A stretch of 6,032 nt of DNA from an uncultured Elusimicrobiales bacterium (GCA_905235355.1 CAJOLM010000115.1:1-6032); one strand, 5' to 3'. Positions 1 to 5,320 are shown, counted from the stretch's first letter. Translations and numbers: made by a program. Notes: generated from the sequence alone by a model not told the origin.

Positions 1-201
1 CACGGAATAAGTGTCCGAAATCAGCACTTCCGTCACCGGGCCTTCTTCTTCAGGGTCCGGCTCTTCATTTAAACACTTTTCCACTTTTTCGGTGGTGCTC
101 TTGTCTAAATTTTTATCTACACGCGTGGCGCAATTAGAGGCAGCCAGCACCAGCGGCGCGGCAGTAAACAAGGTAACTAAAGTTAAAAATAATTTTTTCA
201 T
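1..201 (-). CDS. Small exported protein, N-terminal part (runs off left edge)
   Basis: Reading the minus strand from the ATG at 201 gives 67 open codons to base 1, with no stop, so the C-terminus lies outside the window. The start is supported by an AGGAG ribosome site at 207-211, five bases upstream. The protein begins MKKLFLTLVTLFTAAPLVLA, a typical Sec signal peptide (charged n-region, hydrophobic core, A-x-A-like cleavage around residue 20-21). The Cys at residue 24 is not in a proper lipobox, so a soluble periplasmic or secreted protein is more likely than a lipoprotein. Residues 28-50 are highly charged (DKNLDKSTTEKVEKCL, then an acidic EEPDPEEE run). No catalytic motif is visible and the function is unknown. 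I recall similar short exported proteins in gut Elusimicrobiota, but that is memory, not a search. It is transcribed divergently from the metal-resistance operon. Confidence 0.75.
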   Translation of the reverse strand, partial: MKKLFLTLVTLFTAAPLVLAASNCATRVDKNLDKSTTEKVEKCLNEEPDPEEEGPVTEVLISDTYSV

Positions 202-227
202 ATATACTCCTTTAGTAGGATATTTTC

Positions 228-233
228 ATTATA
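228..233 (-). promoter_or_regulatory. Minus-strand -10 box for the small exported protein
   Basis: A consensus TATAAT on the minus strand lies 27 bases upstream of the ATG at 201, which predicts a leader of about 20 nt containing the AGGAG site. No good -35 box occurs at 16-18 bases spacing. A TTGACA on this strand at 271-276 is too far away to pair with it. Confidence 0.5.
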
Positions 234-269
234 CAAAAACTGGCCCGTTTGCGTATTTTATTTTGCGGG

Positions 270-298
270 TTGTCAAAGCGGTGGGACTTTGCTATACT
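270..298 (+). promoter_or_regulatory. sigma70-type promoter of the metal-resistance operon
   Basis: TTGTCA at 270-275 and TATACT at 293-298 are separated by exactly 17 bases. The predicted start point, about 304-306, falls inside the palindromic operator at 301-325. A repressor bound there would block initiation of the repressor-pump operon. Confidence 0.75.
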
Positions 299-300
299 GT

Positions 301-325
301 ATATATCCCCCCAGGGGGGATATAT
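301..325 (+). promoter_or_regulatory. CsoR-family operator (perfect 12+1+12 palindrome)
   Basis: The half-site ATATATCCCCCC at 301-312 is repeated as its exact reverse complement at 314-325 around a central A at 313. AT-flanked C-tract/G-tract palindromes are the known recognition style of CsoR/RcnR/FrmR-family repressors. Its position is directly downstream of the -10 box, over the predicted start point and just ahead of a CsoR-family gene. This fits negative autoregulation, with derepression by metal or another family ligand. The palindrome has no T-tract behind it, so it is not a terminator. Confidence 0.8.
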
Positions 326-342
326 TGTAAGGGGGACCTGTT

Positions 343-638
343 ATGAAAAAAACAATTCGTTCTGCCAAACATCACGACGACGCGTCAGGCAACCGGGCGC
401 AAATCGCACACCGCATTGCGCGGGCAGCGGGGCATTTGCAAGCGATTGAAAAAATGGTGCAAGAGCAGCGCGATTGCAGCGACGTGCTTATCCAGCTTTC
501 GGCGGTGCGGGCGGCTATTAATAATGCCGCCTGGTGCTGAAAAATCATTTAGAGCATTGTGTCGTGCAAGCCTTGGAAGGGGGCAACCAGCGCGTGCTGG
601 AGGATTTAAACAATGCCTTGGCGCGCTTTTTAAAGTGA
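343..638 (+). pseudogene. csoR: CsoR/FrmR-family metal-sensing repressor, frameshifted
   Basis: The ATG at 343 follows an AAGGGGGA ribosome site (329-336). Frame one runs 65 codons to a TGA at 538-540. It contains the family's first helices (HRIARAAGHLQAIEKMV) and the first metal-ligand Cys in QRDCSDVLIQLSAVRAA. The missing C-terminus continues in another frame from 531 to the TGA at 636-638: LVLKNHLEHCVVQALEGG, then NQRVLEDLNNALARFLK. This carries the His-x3-Cys pair that completes the Cys/His/Cys ligand set of CsoR-like proteins. Adding one base near GCCGCC (526-531) restores a protein of about 98 residues, normal for the family. As written, the product keeps one ligand and loses the other two, so it should not sense metal normally. 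The Cys-His-Cys pattern fits CsoR or FrmR; the ATPase next door favours a metal sensor. A sequencing error is possible. The stop lies six bases before the pump gene. Confidence 0.85.
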
Positions 639-644
639 GGGATT

Positions 645-2534
645 ATGCACGAGTATATTGAAAAATTAGAAAGCTTGAAATATACCGTAATATCGGGGAT
701 ATTTTTAGTCTTAAGCCTGGGATGCCTGGTATTAAAATATCAGCCGCTAGTGGACCCGGCGTGGGTGTCTGTTTTTATTTCCGGTACGCCGCTAGTGTAC
801 CATGCGCTGCACAATTTATTTGTGCGCAAACGGATTACTTCGCCGCTGCTGATTAGTATGGCTATGATTGCATCTGTCTTAATTGGTGAGGAGTTTGCCG
901 CGGGCGAAATTGCTTTTATTATGGCAATTGGGGAAATTTTGGAAGAAATGTCCGCGCGCCGCGCACAAAAAGGGCTGCAGCAGCTAATCGCGCTCAAGCC
1001 GACGCAAGGGCGCCGGATTATCACGCAAGACGGACACACACAAGAAGAACAAGTGCCTGCGGCTGCCATTAAGCCGGAGGATATATTGCGCGTGCTGCCG
1101 GGGGAAACTATCCCGGTGGACGGCGTGATCACAGACGGCACCGCCGCGGTGGACCAGAGCATTATTACAGGCGAGTCTTTGCCGGTAGATAAAAAAGCGG
1201 GTGACGCGGTTTTCGGGGGTACATTAAATGCCAGCGGCAGCATAGACATACGCGCCACCCAAACAGGCAAAGATTCCACCTTGGAAAAAATGATTCAGCT
1301 CGTGCGCGAAGCGGAAGAAAAACAGGCTCCCATAGAACGTATTGCCGATAAATGGGCCGGGTGGCTGGTGCCGGCGTCTTTAGGGATTGCGGTGCTGACG
1401 TATATTGTGCTGATGTTTTTGCAGCTTGGAAATGAAGTTGCGCTGGAGCGGGCTGTTACTATTTTAGTAGTGTTTTGCCCCTGCGCGCTGGCGTTGGCAA
1501 CGCCTACGTCTATCACGGCAGCTATCGGGCAAGCTACGCAAAACGGCGTGATTATTAAATCCGGCGAAGCGTTGGAAAAAATGGGCACGGTGCAAGCTAT
1601 TTTATTTGATAAAACAGGGACGCTGACTTACGGAAAACCGACGGTTAGTGATGTGTGTTGCTTTGGCAGTTACACGCGCGCGGACGTGCTTGGCTGGTGT
1701 GCGTCGGTGGAGCAGAAAAGCGAACATCCGCTGGGGCGTGCAGTCTTGCAAGCAGCGCAGCGTGAGCAAGTGCCGCTGCACGAGGTGGCGGATTTTACCA
1801 TGGAAGCGGGCAAAGGTATTAGCGCGCGTATCCATGGGCAGCAGGTGTGTTGCGGTACGGAGCCGTATTTGCGCGAACAAGGTATTACCGTGCCGGACGC
1901 GCACCGCGCCGCCGTGCAAACGCTGCAGGAGTCGGGCAAAGCATTAATTTTTGTCAGCGTGGAAAATACGTGCGCGGGGGTAATTGGTTTGTCGGATACG
2001 TTGCGCCCGGAGGCAAAAGCAGTCATCAACTCTTTGCAAGCCTTGCAATTAAAAGCGGTTTTGCTGACGGGGGATCACGCTCCGTCGGCGCGGCATTTGG
2101 CGGCGCAAACCGGCATTGATGAAGTGTATGCTGATTTACTGCCGCAGCACAAAGTGGAGCATGTGCGCGCGCTGGAAGCGTCAGGCTGTCGTACGGCTAT
2201 GATTGGGGACGGGGTCAATGATGCGCCCGCGCTTAAAACCGCGCAAGTGGGTATTGCCATGGGTGCAGCCGGAAGCGCGATTGCCGTGGACGCAGCCGAT
2301 ATCGCGCTGACCAGTGATGATATGAGCAAGCTGCCGTATTTAGTCAAGCTTTCACGCCTGACGCGGCGCAGCATTCAGCTGAATATCACGCTGGCCATGG
2401 GGATTAATTTTTTGGCGATTATTTTATCTATTGCCGGATTTTTAACGCCTGTCACCGGGGCTTTGGTGCACAACGCAGGCTCTGTGCTCGTGGTGCTAAA
2501 CGCGGCGCTGTTATACGACCGGAAAATTAATTGA
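645..2534 (+). CDS. P1B-type heavy-metal-transporting ATPase
   Basis: A complete 629-residue inner-membrane pump that uses ATP to export metal ions. The start at 645 has a GAGGG ribosome site at 637-641, overlapping the repressor's stop. All P-type hallmarks are present: TGES (175-178, actuator), the CPC metal motif (278-280) in a membrane helix, DKTGT with phosphorylated Asp322, the P1B His-Pro pair (361-362), TGD (475-477) and GDGVND (521-526). Hydrophobic stretches fit eight membrane helices: about 14-33, 37-55, 67-84, 86-101, 237-259, 268-292, 579-600 and 605-624. There is no N-terminal HMA domain; the protein starts almost at the first helix. The last helix carries HNAGS (609-613). It lacks the MxxSS expected of Cu(I) pumps and the HEGGT of the cobalt/iron group. 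The substrate is therefore not settled: copper is suggested by the upstream CsoR-type gene and operator, while zinc, cadmium or manganese remain possible. It is the second gene of the operon controlled from 270-325. Confidence 0.93.
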   Translation: MHEYIEKLESLKYTVISGIFLVLSLGCLVLKYQPLVDPAWVSVFISGTPLVYHALHNLFVRKRITSPLLISMAMIASVLIGEEFAAGEIAFIMAIGEILEEMSARRAQKGLQQLIALKPTQGRRIITQDGHTQEEQVPAAAIKPEDILRVLPGETIPVDGVITDGTAAVDQSIITGESLPVDKKAGDAVFGGTLNASGSIDIRATQTGKDSTLEKMIQLVREAEEKQAPIERIADKWAGWLVPASLGIAVLTYIVLMFLQLGNEVALERAVTILVVFCPCALALATPTSITAAIGQATQNGVIIKSGEALEKMGTVQAILFDKTGTLTYGKPTVSDVCCFGSYTRADVLGWCASVEQKSEHPLGRAVLQAAQREQVPLHEVADFTMEAGKGISARIHGQQVCCGTEPYLREQGITVPDAHRAAVQTLQESGKALIFVSVENTCAGVIGLSDTLRPEAKAVINSLQALQLKAVLLTGDHAPSARHLAAQTGIDEVYADLLPQHKVEHVRALEASGCRTAMIGDGVNDAPALKTAQVGIAMGAAGSAIAVDAADIALTSDDMSKLPYLVKLSRLTRRSIQLNITLAMGINFLAIILSIAGFLTPVTGALVHNAGSVLVVLNAALLYDRKIN

Positions 2535-2539
2535 TATTC

Positions 2540-2570
2540 TTGACAGAATTTAGTGCAAAAGAGTTATAAT
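2540..2570 (+). promoter_or_regulatory. Strong promoter for a small RNA or leader
   Basis: Perfect TTGACA at 2540-2545 and perfect TATAAT at 2565-2570, with a 19-base spacer (18 if TTATAA at 2564-2569 is used). It begins five bases after the ATPase stop codon. The predicted start is about 2577, exactly where the first stem of the downstream RNA begins. Confidence 0.75.
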
Positions 2571-2576
2571 ATATCA

Positions 2577-2658
2577 GCTGTGGGATGCAAGTCATCCTAG
2601 ATGAGCACAGCAAACTCGGGGGAAACCGTCATGTAAAGAATTACATGGCGGTTTTTTT
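2577..2658 (+). ncRNA. Candidate structured small RNA or riboswitch-like leader (~82 nt)
   Basis: From the predicted start point the RNA opens with GCTGTG (2577-2582), pairing with CACAGC (2606-2611). That stem encloses a second hairpin, GGATG (2583-2587) with CATCC (2593-2597) and a five-base loop. A single-stranded TAGATGAG follows; its GAG (2603-2605) can pair with CTC at 2615-2617 beyond the outer stem, giving a possible pseudoknot. A purine-rich linker (GGGGGAAA, 2618-2625) then leads into an intrinsic terminator. No open reading frame of useful size is inside. I recognise no Rfam family: purine, preQ1, fluoride, c-di-GMP, SRP and guanidine signatures are absent. It could be a free-standing sRNA, or a terminating leader of the PH-like membrane protein gene at 2741. 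That gene has its own ribosome site 70 bases on and possibly its own promoter. Confidence 0.5.
2626..2658 (+). terminator. Intrinsic terminator ending the small RNA
   Basis: An 11-bp stem is formed by CCGTCATGTAA (2626-2636) and TTACATGGCGG (2641-2651), with one G-U pair and an AGAA tetraloop. Seven Ts follow at 2652-2658. It would also stop read-through from the ATPase operon. If the upstream RNA is a riboswitch, this is its expression platform. Confidence 0.88.
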
Positions 2659-2682
2659 ATGAAAAATAATATAAAGTTGCAC

Positions 2683-2711
2683 TTGGCTTTTTGCGCGCGG
2701 GCTGATAGGAT
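2683..2711 (+). promoter_or_regulatory. Weak candidate promoter for the PH-like membrane protein
   Basis: TTGGCT at 2683-2688 and TAGGAT at 2706-2711 are 17 bases apart. Both boxes are imperfect. If used, transcription would start near 2718 and the leader would hold the AGGAGG site at 2731-2736. Otherwise the gene would depend on read-through of the terminator at 2626-2658. Confidence 0.3.
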
Positions 2712-2740
2712 AAGTAAATTCCAGTTGCAAAGGAGGGAGC

Positions 2741-3349
2741 ATGGAAGTAAACAGCAAATTAGACGCGCTGTTTGAAGGCAATGCAGGCCGGGAACATTTG
2801 GACATACAACGCTATCAATTTTTGGAAGAATTTGCGAAGGTGGTCATCAAGATAGTATGTGTGTATGGATTGTTTGTGGGGCTAAATTGGCTAGGGGAAT
2901 TTTTAGCCAGGCATCAGGTGATTATCAAGGGCGGATTTAATTCAGACGTCTTGTTTTCGGTGTTTGTGCTGCCGCTTTTATATTCGCTAAAGGATATCAA
3001 AAATAGTTTGGAATCTATTTCCGTGACGGTGTGGAAAAATGATACGTCCATCACCGTCAAACGCGGCGGCTGGCGGTGCAGTTATGACCGGCTGTATTTC
3101 AAAGATTTAAACAATATAGAATTTAGCCGCAGCATCGGGGGGAGAATTGGCAAATACTGCACGCTTAAATTGTATGCAGTGGGCGGTGTGACCATTGTGC
3201 CGTATCTAAAAGACACGGACAAAAACTGCCAGGCCGTTACGCAGCTGATGGAAATTGCGGCGGACAATCAGCAGTCGCCCTGTAAGGCGGGTGCGCGCAG
3301 CAGCGGGGCTGCGGGCCGCCAGACATTAGGGGATGACAGAATCAAATAA
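2741..3349 (+). CDS. Membrane protein with probable bacterial PH-like domain
   Basis: A 202-residue protein with a near-ideal AGGAGG ribosome site at 2731-2736, four bases before the ATG. Residues 1-28 are polar and cytosolic-looking. Two hydrophobic segments follow (about 32-54 and 68-83). After them, residues about 92-178 look like an all-beta domain closing with a helix: SVTVWKNDTSITVKRGGW, then FKDLNNIEF and YAVGGVTIVPYL, ending VTQLMEIA. This layout (two membrane helices, then a PH-like fold) resembles bacterial PH-domain membrane proteins such as the YdbS/YdbT type. The assignment is from pattern only, and the function is unknown. The tail from about residue 178 (NQQSPCKAGARSSGAAGRQ...) is Gly/Ala/Arg-rich. 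It is encoded by palindromic repeat DNA, and the TAA stop lies in the loop of that repeat, so the natural C-terminus has probably been replaced. No partner gene adjoins it. Confidence 0.75.
   Translation: MEVNSKLDALFEGNAGREHLDIQRYQFLEEFAKVVIKIVCVYGLFVGLNWLGEFLARHQVIIKGGFNSDVLFSVFVLPLLYSLKDIKNSLESISVTVWKNDTSITVKRGGWRCSYDRLYFKDLNNIEFSRSIGGRIGKYCTLKLYAVGGVTIVPYLKDTDKNCQAVTQLMEIAADNQQSPCKAGARSSGAAGRQTLGDDRIK
3296..3313. repeat. Small GC-rich hairpin inside the membrane protein's 3' end
   Basis: CGCAGC (3296-3301) is inverted as GCTGCG (3308-3313) around a six-base loop. The loop and right arm are part of AGCGGGGCTGCGG (3302-3314), which recurs exactly at 3596-3608. Confidence 0.5.
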
Positions 3350-3377
3350 AGATGTCATTCCCGAAGCGGCGGTCCGC
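3311..3377. repeat. Imperfect inverted repeat spanning the membrane protein's stop codon
   Basis: GCGGGCCGCC (3311-3320) pairs with GGCGGTCCGC (3368-3377) with one mismatch (a G-U pair in RNA). GGGGATGACA (3329-3338) pairs with TGTCATTCCC (3353-3362) with one mismatch. The 14-base loop contains the TAA stop of the upstream gene. The GATGACA/TGTCATTCC core is the same motif that ends the larger repeat at 3415-3518, so these are members of one repeat family. There is no T-tract, so it is not a standard terminator. Confidence 0.7.
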
Positions 3378-3414
3378 AGGACTCGGCAGTCTCAGCCTTA
3401 TTTTGTACACGCTT

Positions 3415-3518
3415 TGTCATTCCTGGGGCCGAAGGCAACCGGGAATCCAGTCGTTATAAATAAGGAAACACAACCTTATGAACAGCTGGATCCCGGGTCC
3501 ACGCCCGGGATGACGACA
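3415..3518. repeat. Two-arm palindromic repeat element (TGTCATTCC...GGGATGACGACA)
   Basis: The left arm (3415-3450) begins TGTCATTCC and ends GGGAATCCAG. The right arm (3486-3518) begins CTGGATCCCGGG and ends GGGATGACGACA. The arms are imperfect reverse complements, and each folds alone. On the left, ATTCCTGG (3419-3426) pairs with CCGGGAAT (3439-3446). On the right, ATCCCGGG (3490-3497) pairs exactly with CCCGGGAT (3504-3511). Between them ATAAGG (3460-3465) pairs with CCTTAT (3474-3479). Dispersed palindromic repeats opening with GTCATTCC/GTCATCCC are known in many bacteria, for example the Rickettsia palindromic elements. No transposase or target-site duplication is visible, so a non-autonomous, MITE- or RPE-like element is the best description. 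Confidence 0.75.
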
Positions 3519-3536
3519 AACAACAAAGCGGTTGAG

Positions 3537-3561
3537 GTCCCCGATAAAAATCCTCGGGGAC
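3537..3561. repeat. Perfect 8-bp hairpin repeat
   Basis: GTCCCCGA (3537-3544) is exactly inverted as TCGGGGAC (3554-3561) around a nine-base A-rich loop, and is followed by GACA. The CGGGGACGACA ending resembles the GGGATGACGACA end of the neighbouring element, suggesting another, diverged member of the family. Only ATTTATTTTA follows the stem, so a weak terminator is possible but not convincing. Confidence 0.6.
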
Positions 3562-3595
3562 GACATTTATTTTATAACGGCGGGTAGTCGCATCG

Positions 3596-3608
3596 AGCGG
3601 GGCTGCGG
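3596..3608. repeat. Second copy of the 13-bp direct repeat AGCGGGGCTGCGG
   Basis: Exact match to 3302-3314, 294 bases upstream. The two copies bracket the palindromic repeat cluster. They could be remnants of the recombination that assembled it, or part of the repeat family's own sequence. Flanking bases do not match. Confidence 0.55.
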
Positions 3609-3711
3609 AGAGCAACGTACGTGTGTGACCTCATCCTTGACACTCCTACTTGTGCGCGGGTGTTCGTCTCAGATCTACGGAAAATAAAACGGCTTTTCCT
3701 GCCCCTTTTAC

Positions 3712-3738
3712 AAGGCGCGCCTAGCCCGCGCCTTTTTT
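3712..3738 (+). terminator. Intrinsic terminator before the polysaccharide operon
   Basis: AAGGCGCG (3712-3719) pairs exactly with CGCGCCTT (3727-3734) around a seven-base loop, and the right arm runs into six Ts (3733-3738). The opposite strand has no comparable T-run, so it works for rightward transcription. It would end any transcript from the 2741 gene or the repeat region and insulate the operon that follows. Confidence 0.8.
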
Positions 3739-3793
3739 ACTTTTTTCACGCCCTTTTCTTCTTTATATTTGGCAGATTTCATAGTCCCATAAT

Positions 3794-3802
3794 TGGTATA
3801 AT
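3794..3802 (+). promoter_or_regulatory. Extended -10 promoter of the polysaccharide operon
   Basis: TGGTATAAT (3794-3802) is a TGn-extended consensus -10 box. No good -35 box lies at 17 bases, which is common for extended -10 promoters. The predicted start point at about 3808-3810 coincides with the ATG at 3809, implying a leaderless or nearly leaderless mRNA. Confidence 0.6.
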
Positions 3803-3808
3803 TTATGT

Positions 3809-5320
3809 ATGTCTAATTATGAGCCATTTTCGGTATTGATGTCTGTGTATGCCAAGGACCGCCCCGCGTGGGTACGTGTATTGGATAATACCGTCAAACC
3901 CGCCGAAGTGGTGACTGTGATAGATGGACCTATCCCGGCGGAGTTACAAGCTATTTTAACTGAATTTTCCGCAAAATATCCGCAGATTAAATTATGTCCG
4001 CTTGCTAAAAATGGCGGGCTGGGTCCTGCTTTAGCCCATGGCATACAACAATGCTCACACGAATTAGTCGCCCGTATGGATGCCGACGATATCTCCCGTC
4101 CGGACCGATTTGAAAAGCAGCTTGCGTATTTTACCGCTCACCCGGATACTGCAGTGTTGGGTGGGCAAATCCAGGAAATAGACGGAGAAAGTTTAGCGCC
4201 CGTGGCTGTCCGCAGCGTGCCGCAAACGGACGGGGAAATCAAACAGTATCTAAAAACGCGTTCGCCGTTTAATCACATGACTGTAATGTATAGAAAAAGT
4301 GCTGTGCTTTCGGTGGGGAATTATATGCCGTTTCATTTAGTGGAAGATTATTATTTGTGGGCGCGCATGGCGGCTAAAGATTTTATAATGGCTAGTTTGC
4401 CCGATATTGTACTAAACGCTCGCGTGGACAGCGCACTATATGGCCGTCGTGGTGGGTGGAAATATTTTAAGAGCAATTTAGCAATGAGTCAAAAACTGTG
4501 GGAGCTGAAGTTAATCTCCTGGCCGACGCATATTTTCAATATGTGCGTACGTTTTTGCGTACAGGTATTGATGCCCACCCGCGTCCGCAGTTATTTTTAT
4601 ATTGAGGTAAATATGAATAAAAAACTATCGCCTCTGCAAACTAAATTATTAGAAATGCTCAAGTGGTTTCACGAATTTTGTGAAACTAACCATCTACGTT
4701 ATTATGCGATTGGTGGAACGATGTTGGGGGCAGTACGCCATCAAGGCTTTATTCCCTGGGATGATGATATTGATGTGGGAATGCCTCGCAAAGATTATAA
4801 ACGTTTACAAGCATTATTAGCGCACCATGCCGGACGGTATATATTAGAAACTCCTGGAGAAAATCCTGATTTTTTCTATCCATTTGCTAAACTCTATGAT
4901 ACCACTACAACGCTTGTTGAGAATACTAAATATCAAATAAAACGAGGGGTATATTTGGATATTTTTCCTTTGGATGGGTTAGGTAATTCGGCAGAGGAAG
5001 CACAAAGAAATTTTTCACATCTTGCATGGAAATTAAATTTGTTGATTGCGCGTACCACCGGCATTCGTAAAGGGCGTAAATTTCTTAAAAATTTGTCTGT
5101 CTATGTAGCACGTTGTATACCCAATTTTATTGTAGATAATCAAAAATTATTACAAAGAGTGGTACAAGAGTGCCAAAAATATGACTTTGACCAATATGAT
5201 TTTGGTGCGAATACGGTAGGAGTTGCCCGTATGAAAGAAATTGTACCTCGGGTTGTATTTGGCAAACCAATGCTGTACCCATTTGAAGATATATATATAT
5301 GGGGTGGAAGATCCAGATAA
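3809..5320 (+). CDS. Fused GT2 glycosyltransferase-LicD transferase (C-terminus frameshifted)
   Basis: A 503-residue frame holding two enzymes. Residues 1-268 are a family 2 glycosyltransferase of the AmsE-like type: FSVLMSVYAKD strand at 7, metal-binding DADD at 91-94, VEDYYLW at 178-184, GRRGGWKY at 212-219, and the C-terminal helix ending VRSYFY. It would transfer a nucleotide-activated sugar to a lipid-linked or surface glycan at the cytosolic membrane face. Residues 269-503 are LicD-like. The start at 3809 is required because the first beta strand begins a few residues in, yet no ribosome site precedes it. There is no linker: residue 268 is followed directly by MNKK, the natural start of a free LicD. 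Composition also changes there, about 52-57% GC in sampled GT2 lines against 27-42% in the LicD half. The GT2 helix after residue 20 appears several residues short (VRVLDNTVKP where relatives have a longer ALDSV-NQTVKP stretch). The last ~8 residues are out of frame. Confidence 0.85.
   Translation: MSNYEPFSVLMSVYAKDRPAWVRVLDNTVKPAEVVTVIDGPIPAELQAILTEFSAKYPQIKLCPLAKNGGLGPALAHGIQQCSHELVARMDADDISRPDRFEKQLAYFTAHPDTAVLGGQIQEIDGESLAPVAVRSVPQTDGEIKQYLKTRSPFNHMTVMYRKSAVLSVGNYMPFHLVEDYYLWARMAAKDFIMASLPDIVLNARVDSALYGRRGGWKYFKSNLAMSQKLWELKLISWPTHIFNMCVRFCVQVLMPTRVRSYFYIEVNMNKKLSPLQTKLLEMLKWFHEFCETNHLRYYAIGGTMLGAVRHQGFIPWDDDIDVGMPRKDYKRLQALLAHHAGRYILETPGENPDFFYPFAKLYDTTTTLVENTKYQIKRGVYLDIFPLDGLGNSAEEAQRNFSHLAWKLNLLIARTTGIRKGRKFLKNLSVYVARCIPNFIVDNQKLLQRVVQECQKYDFDQYDFGANTVGVARMKEIVPRVVFGKPMLYPFEDIYIWGGRSR

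Larger units (their letters stand above)
3350..3808. other. Gene-free stretch of repeats and a terminator
   Basis: No credible gene is present. The short open frames here are translations of repeat DNA or low-complexity T-rich sequence, without ribosome sites. The stretch holds the right half of one inverted repeat (to 3377), a large two-arm palindromic repeat (3415-3518), a short perfect hairpin (3537-3561), the second copy of a 13-bp direct repeat (3596-3608), a terminator (3712-3738) and the promoter of the polysaccharide operon (about 3797). I see nothing recognisable in 3609-3711. I looked there for a tRNA on both strands and found none. Confidence 0.7.

Noticed and set aside
11..346. 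Plus-strand open frame of 111 codons at the left edge
   Set aside because: It is antisense to the signal-peptide gene at 1-201 and runs through the promoter and operator. It has no ribosome site and low-complexity Ser/Thr content.
740..1279. Minus-strand open frame of 179 codons inside the ATPase gene
   Set aside because: It is a shadow of a well-conserved coding region, with no ribosome site and no recognisable domain.
2593..2640. Hammerhead-ribozyme-like core (TAGATGAG ... GAAAC ... GTC)
   Set aside because: The CUGAUGA core has an extra A, and GAAA is preceded by a G-run with no matching stem II. The bases are better explained by the nested stem and terminator.
3415..3561. CRISPR array
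   Set aside because: The repeats are inverted and unequal, with no regular spacers and no cas genes.
3333..3587. Open frame of 84 codons after the membrane protein
   Set aside because: It is a translation of the palindromic repeats. It has no ribosome site and overlaps the upstream stop region.
3590..3711. tRNA or other stable RNA before the terminator
   Set aside because: No cloverleaf, T-loop motif or CCA-end pattern was found on either strand.
3621..3839. Open frame of 72 codons before the GT2 gene
   Set aside because: It runs through the terminator at 3712-3738 and the operon promoter. Its Phe-rich composition comes from T-tracts, and no start signal is seen.
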